This document shows positions 5,953-7,128 of a stretch of DNA of 7,128 bases, one piece after another. The notes under the pieces are model-generated. The model saw only the letters and a list, made by a program, of their open reading frames with translations, did not search any database and had not been told where the DNA came from. The stretch comes from Firmicutes bacterium UBA1426. GTDB lineage: Bacteria > Bacillota > Clostridia > Peptostreptococcales > Anaerovoracaceae. Location: the NCBI GenBank assembly GCA_002329675.1, contig DCUA01000135.1, positions 3,144-10,271 of the forward strand. Direction: 5' to 3'. A program made the translations under genes and the position numbers. Each line of letters starts with the position of its first letter. The stretch's first letter is position 1.

Positions 5953-6509
5953 AGTTCAAATCCTTCCTTTACGAGATAATCCTTCAGTTTTTGCCGAGTT
6001 CTGTACAACACCGTCTTGACATTAGCCTCGCTGATGCTGCAGTACGATGCTATTGTTTTCACCGAATCGAAGAAATAGTATCTTCCGATGAATACCTTGC
6101 GAGCGTCATCGGGAAGTGAGCGAATGAAAGAATTAACGACACTCTCAAGCAATTTGGCATCAAGCTCTTGTTCCGGAGTGCTATTGTCTGCAAAACAATC
6201 CTCCATTTCAGAGAGCGACAAAGCATACTCTGAAGAAAAACGCTTTTTGCTGTTATTCTTGCGGAATCTATCAATAGATATTTGACGTGTTATCTTTCCA
6301 AGGTATGTGGAAAGAATGCTCGGTCTGTTCTCCGGCATGGAATTCCAAGCCGCCAGATATGTATCATTAACGCATTCTTTGCTGTCTTCCAGATTGGAAA
6401 GAATGTTATATGCTATTTTTGAAAGATATGCTCCGTACTTCTGCGTAGTTTCCTGAATGGCTTTCTCGTCTCTCTGCCAATACAGTTCAACGATTTCCGC
6501 ATCCTTCAT
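5949..6509 (-). CDS. ECF-type RNA polymerase sigma factor
   Basis: This 186-residue sigma-70 family protein of the extracytoplasmic function class would direct RNA polymerase to a small set of promoters when released from its partner. Region 2 spans about 5-85 and includes EDSKECVNDTYLAAWNSM (41-58) and the region 2.4-like RQISIDRFRK (75-84). Region 4 spans about 130-180: LPDDARKVF is followed by a helix-turn-helix ending SISEANVKTVLYRTRQKL. There is no C-terminal extension. ATG 6507-6509 is preceded by AAAGGAGGTG (6524-6515), a near-perfect ribosome binding site. The stop TGA overlaps the start of the membrane protein gene, the usual sigma/anti-sigma arrangement. A candidate ECF promoter upstream suggests autoregulation. 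The exact ECF group and the inducing signal cannot be told from the sequence. Confidence 0.92.
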   Translation of the reverse strand: MKDAEIVELYWQRDEKAIQETTQKYGAYLSKIAYNILSNLEDSKECVNDTYLAAWNSMPENRPSILSTYLGKITRQISIDRFRKNNSKKRFSSEYALSLSEMEDCFADNSTPEQELDAKLLESVVNSFIRSLPDDARKVFIGRYYFFDSVKTIASYCSISEANVKTVLYRTRQKLKDYLVKEGFEL

Positions 6510-6558
6510 AGGCGCACCTCCTTTCCGTCATATTTGATTTATCGGCGCCTTCACCATA

Positions 6559-6587
6559 TATCCCGTAAAAGAATCGTGTTGGTTACA
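6559..6587 (-). promoter_or_regulatory. Candidate ECF-type autoregulated promoter
   Basis: On the - strand, TGTAACC (6587-6581) and CGGGATA (6565-6559) are separated by 15 bases. TGTAAC/TGAAAC -35 boxes about 16 bases from a CG-containing -10 box are characteristic of Firmicutes ECF promoters such as those of the SigX/SigW/SigM type. The site is about 50 bases before the sigma gene start. That the sigma factor recognises its own promoter is inference. Confidence 0.5.
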
Positions 6588-6623
6588 CTTTTTTGAAAAA
6601 ATAATTTTATGTGACTAATAGCA

Positions 6624-7128
6624 TTACTTTGGAGAAGTGTGTTTTATTGATTTTCGGCTGCCATCCGCATTGAGGTTAGATCGCTTTGCTTTCTCTTCCT
6701 GTACTATATCAAACATTTCTTTTGTAATGATGCCTTCGTGGTCTTCTTCTATACAATACATATTCTGCTCTCCGTTGTTCACTTTTCGTTTTTTTTCATC
6801 GCCATAATATGTAAATGTTTTCATGACAAAGGAAGCCCCGTAATACTTCTCGTTTGAGAGCATAGTTTCAATACTCTTTTTATACCAGGTGTCTTTTCCC
6901 TTTGGTGATTTGATTCCGGCTTCGGACAGCTTCTTTATAATTGACACAACACTATGTCCCTCAAGATACCAGTTGAAAATCATCTTTACAACTTCAGCCT
7001 CGCCAGGATCAATAACAAGTAAGCCGTCATCTGACAAACGATAACCAAAACAAGGCCGGGTATAAAGAAGAGAAGTTCCGTCTTCAAGCCTCTTTCTGAT
7101 AGCCCAGTTTTGATTGTCACTTCTTGAT
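6624..7128 (-). CDS. Large serine recombinase, partial and probably 3'-truncated
   Basis: An open frame enters from beyond 7128 and stops at TAA 6626-6624, giving 167 visible residues. It reads SRSDNQNWAIRKRLEDGT, then GYRLSDDGLLVIDPGEAEVV, WYLEGHSVVSIIKKL, GIKSPKGKDTW and MLSNEKYYGA. These match the Recombinase domain of large serine recombinases of phages and conjugative or mobilizable elements. The catalytic serine domain lies outside the window. The frame ends at SIKHTSPK, the point where these proteins usually run from a YSSK-like motif into a zinc-ribbon (CGxCG) and coiled coil. Neither appears in the 114 bases that follow, so the 3' end is probably lost. An internal TTG at 7035-7037 is not a likely start, because homology continues upstream. 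No terminator is seen before the sigma promoter. Confidence 0.85.
   Translation of the reverse strand, partial: SRSDNQNWAIRKRLEDGTSLLYTRPCFGYRLSDDGLLVIDPGEAEVVKMIFNWYLEGHSVVSIIKKLSEAGIKSPKGKDTWYKKSIETMLSNEKYYGASFVMKTFTYYGDEKKRKVNNGEQNMYCIEEDHEGIITKEMFDIVQEEKAKRSNLNADGSRKSIKHTSPK

Noticed and set aside
1..7128. CRISPR array or defence system
   Set aside because: The only tandem repeats are the three 20-bp units without spacers and the short rnfE duplication; no cas or other defence gene is present.

Overview
The window looks like a chromosomal segment of an anaerobic Firmicute of the class Clostridia. The basis is the Clostridia-type order rnf(C)DGEAB, strong AGGAGG ribosome binding sites, moderate GC in the housekeeping part, and an ECF sigma/anti-sigma pair of a style common in gut Clostridia. 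No species can be named from the sequence alone.

Bases 1-2804 (+ strand) are the distal part of an rnf operon: the end of rnfD, then complete rnfG, rnfE, rnfA and rnfB. The first four genes are joined by start/stop overlaps (ATGA, TAATG, ATGA), and rnfB follows rnfA after 17 bases. Together with rnfC and the rest of rnfD, outside the window, they would build the membrane Rnf complex. This complex passes electrons from reduced ferredoxin to NAD+ and couples this to Na+ or H+ export. A bidirectional intrinsic terminator at 2822-2857 separates the operon from a convergent uracil-type NCS2 permease gene (2866-4137, - strand). The permease gene has its own promoter and a leader terminator that looks like an attenuator.

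A divergent promoter at 4360-4388 drives a complete tRNA-Ser(GGA) at 4420-4507, which has its own terminator. The next 310 bases hold no credible gene. They carry a second orphan terminator, three 20-bp direct repeats in exact register, and the terminator of the next operon on the - strand.

Bases 4819-7128 (- strand) are visibly more AT-rich and look accessory. They hold a membrane-anchored putative anti-sigma protein, an ECF sigma factor translationally coupled to it (ATGA overlap) with a candidate autoregulated promoter, and the C-terminal part of a large serine recombinase. The recombinase reading frame stops just where a zinc-ribbon domain would usually begin, which suggests a decayed or rearranged mobile element. 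I see no clearly new defence or metabolic system. The most unusual items are the 20-bp repeats, the unassigned permease leader, the duplicated Cys motif at the RnfE C-terminus and the sigma/anti-sigma pair beside the recombinase remnant.
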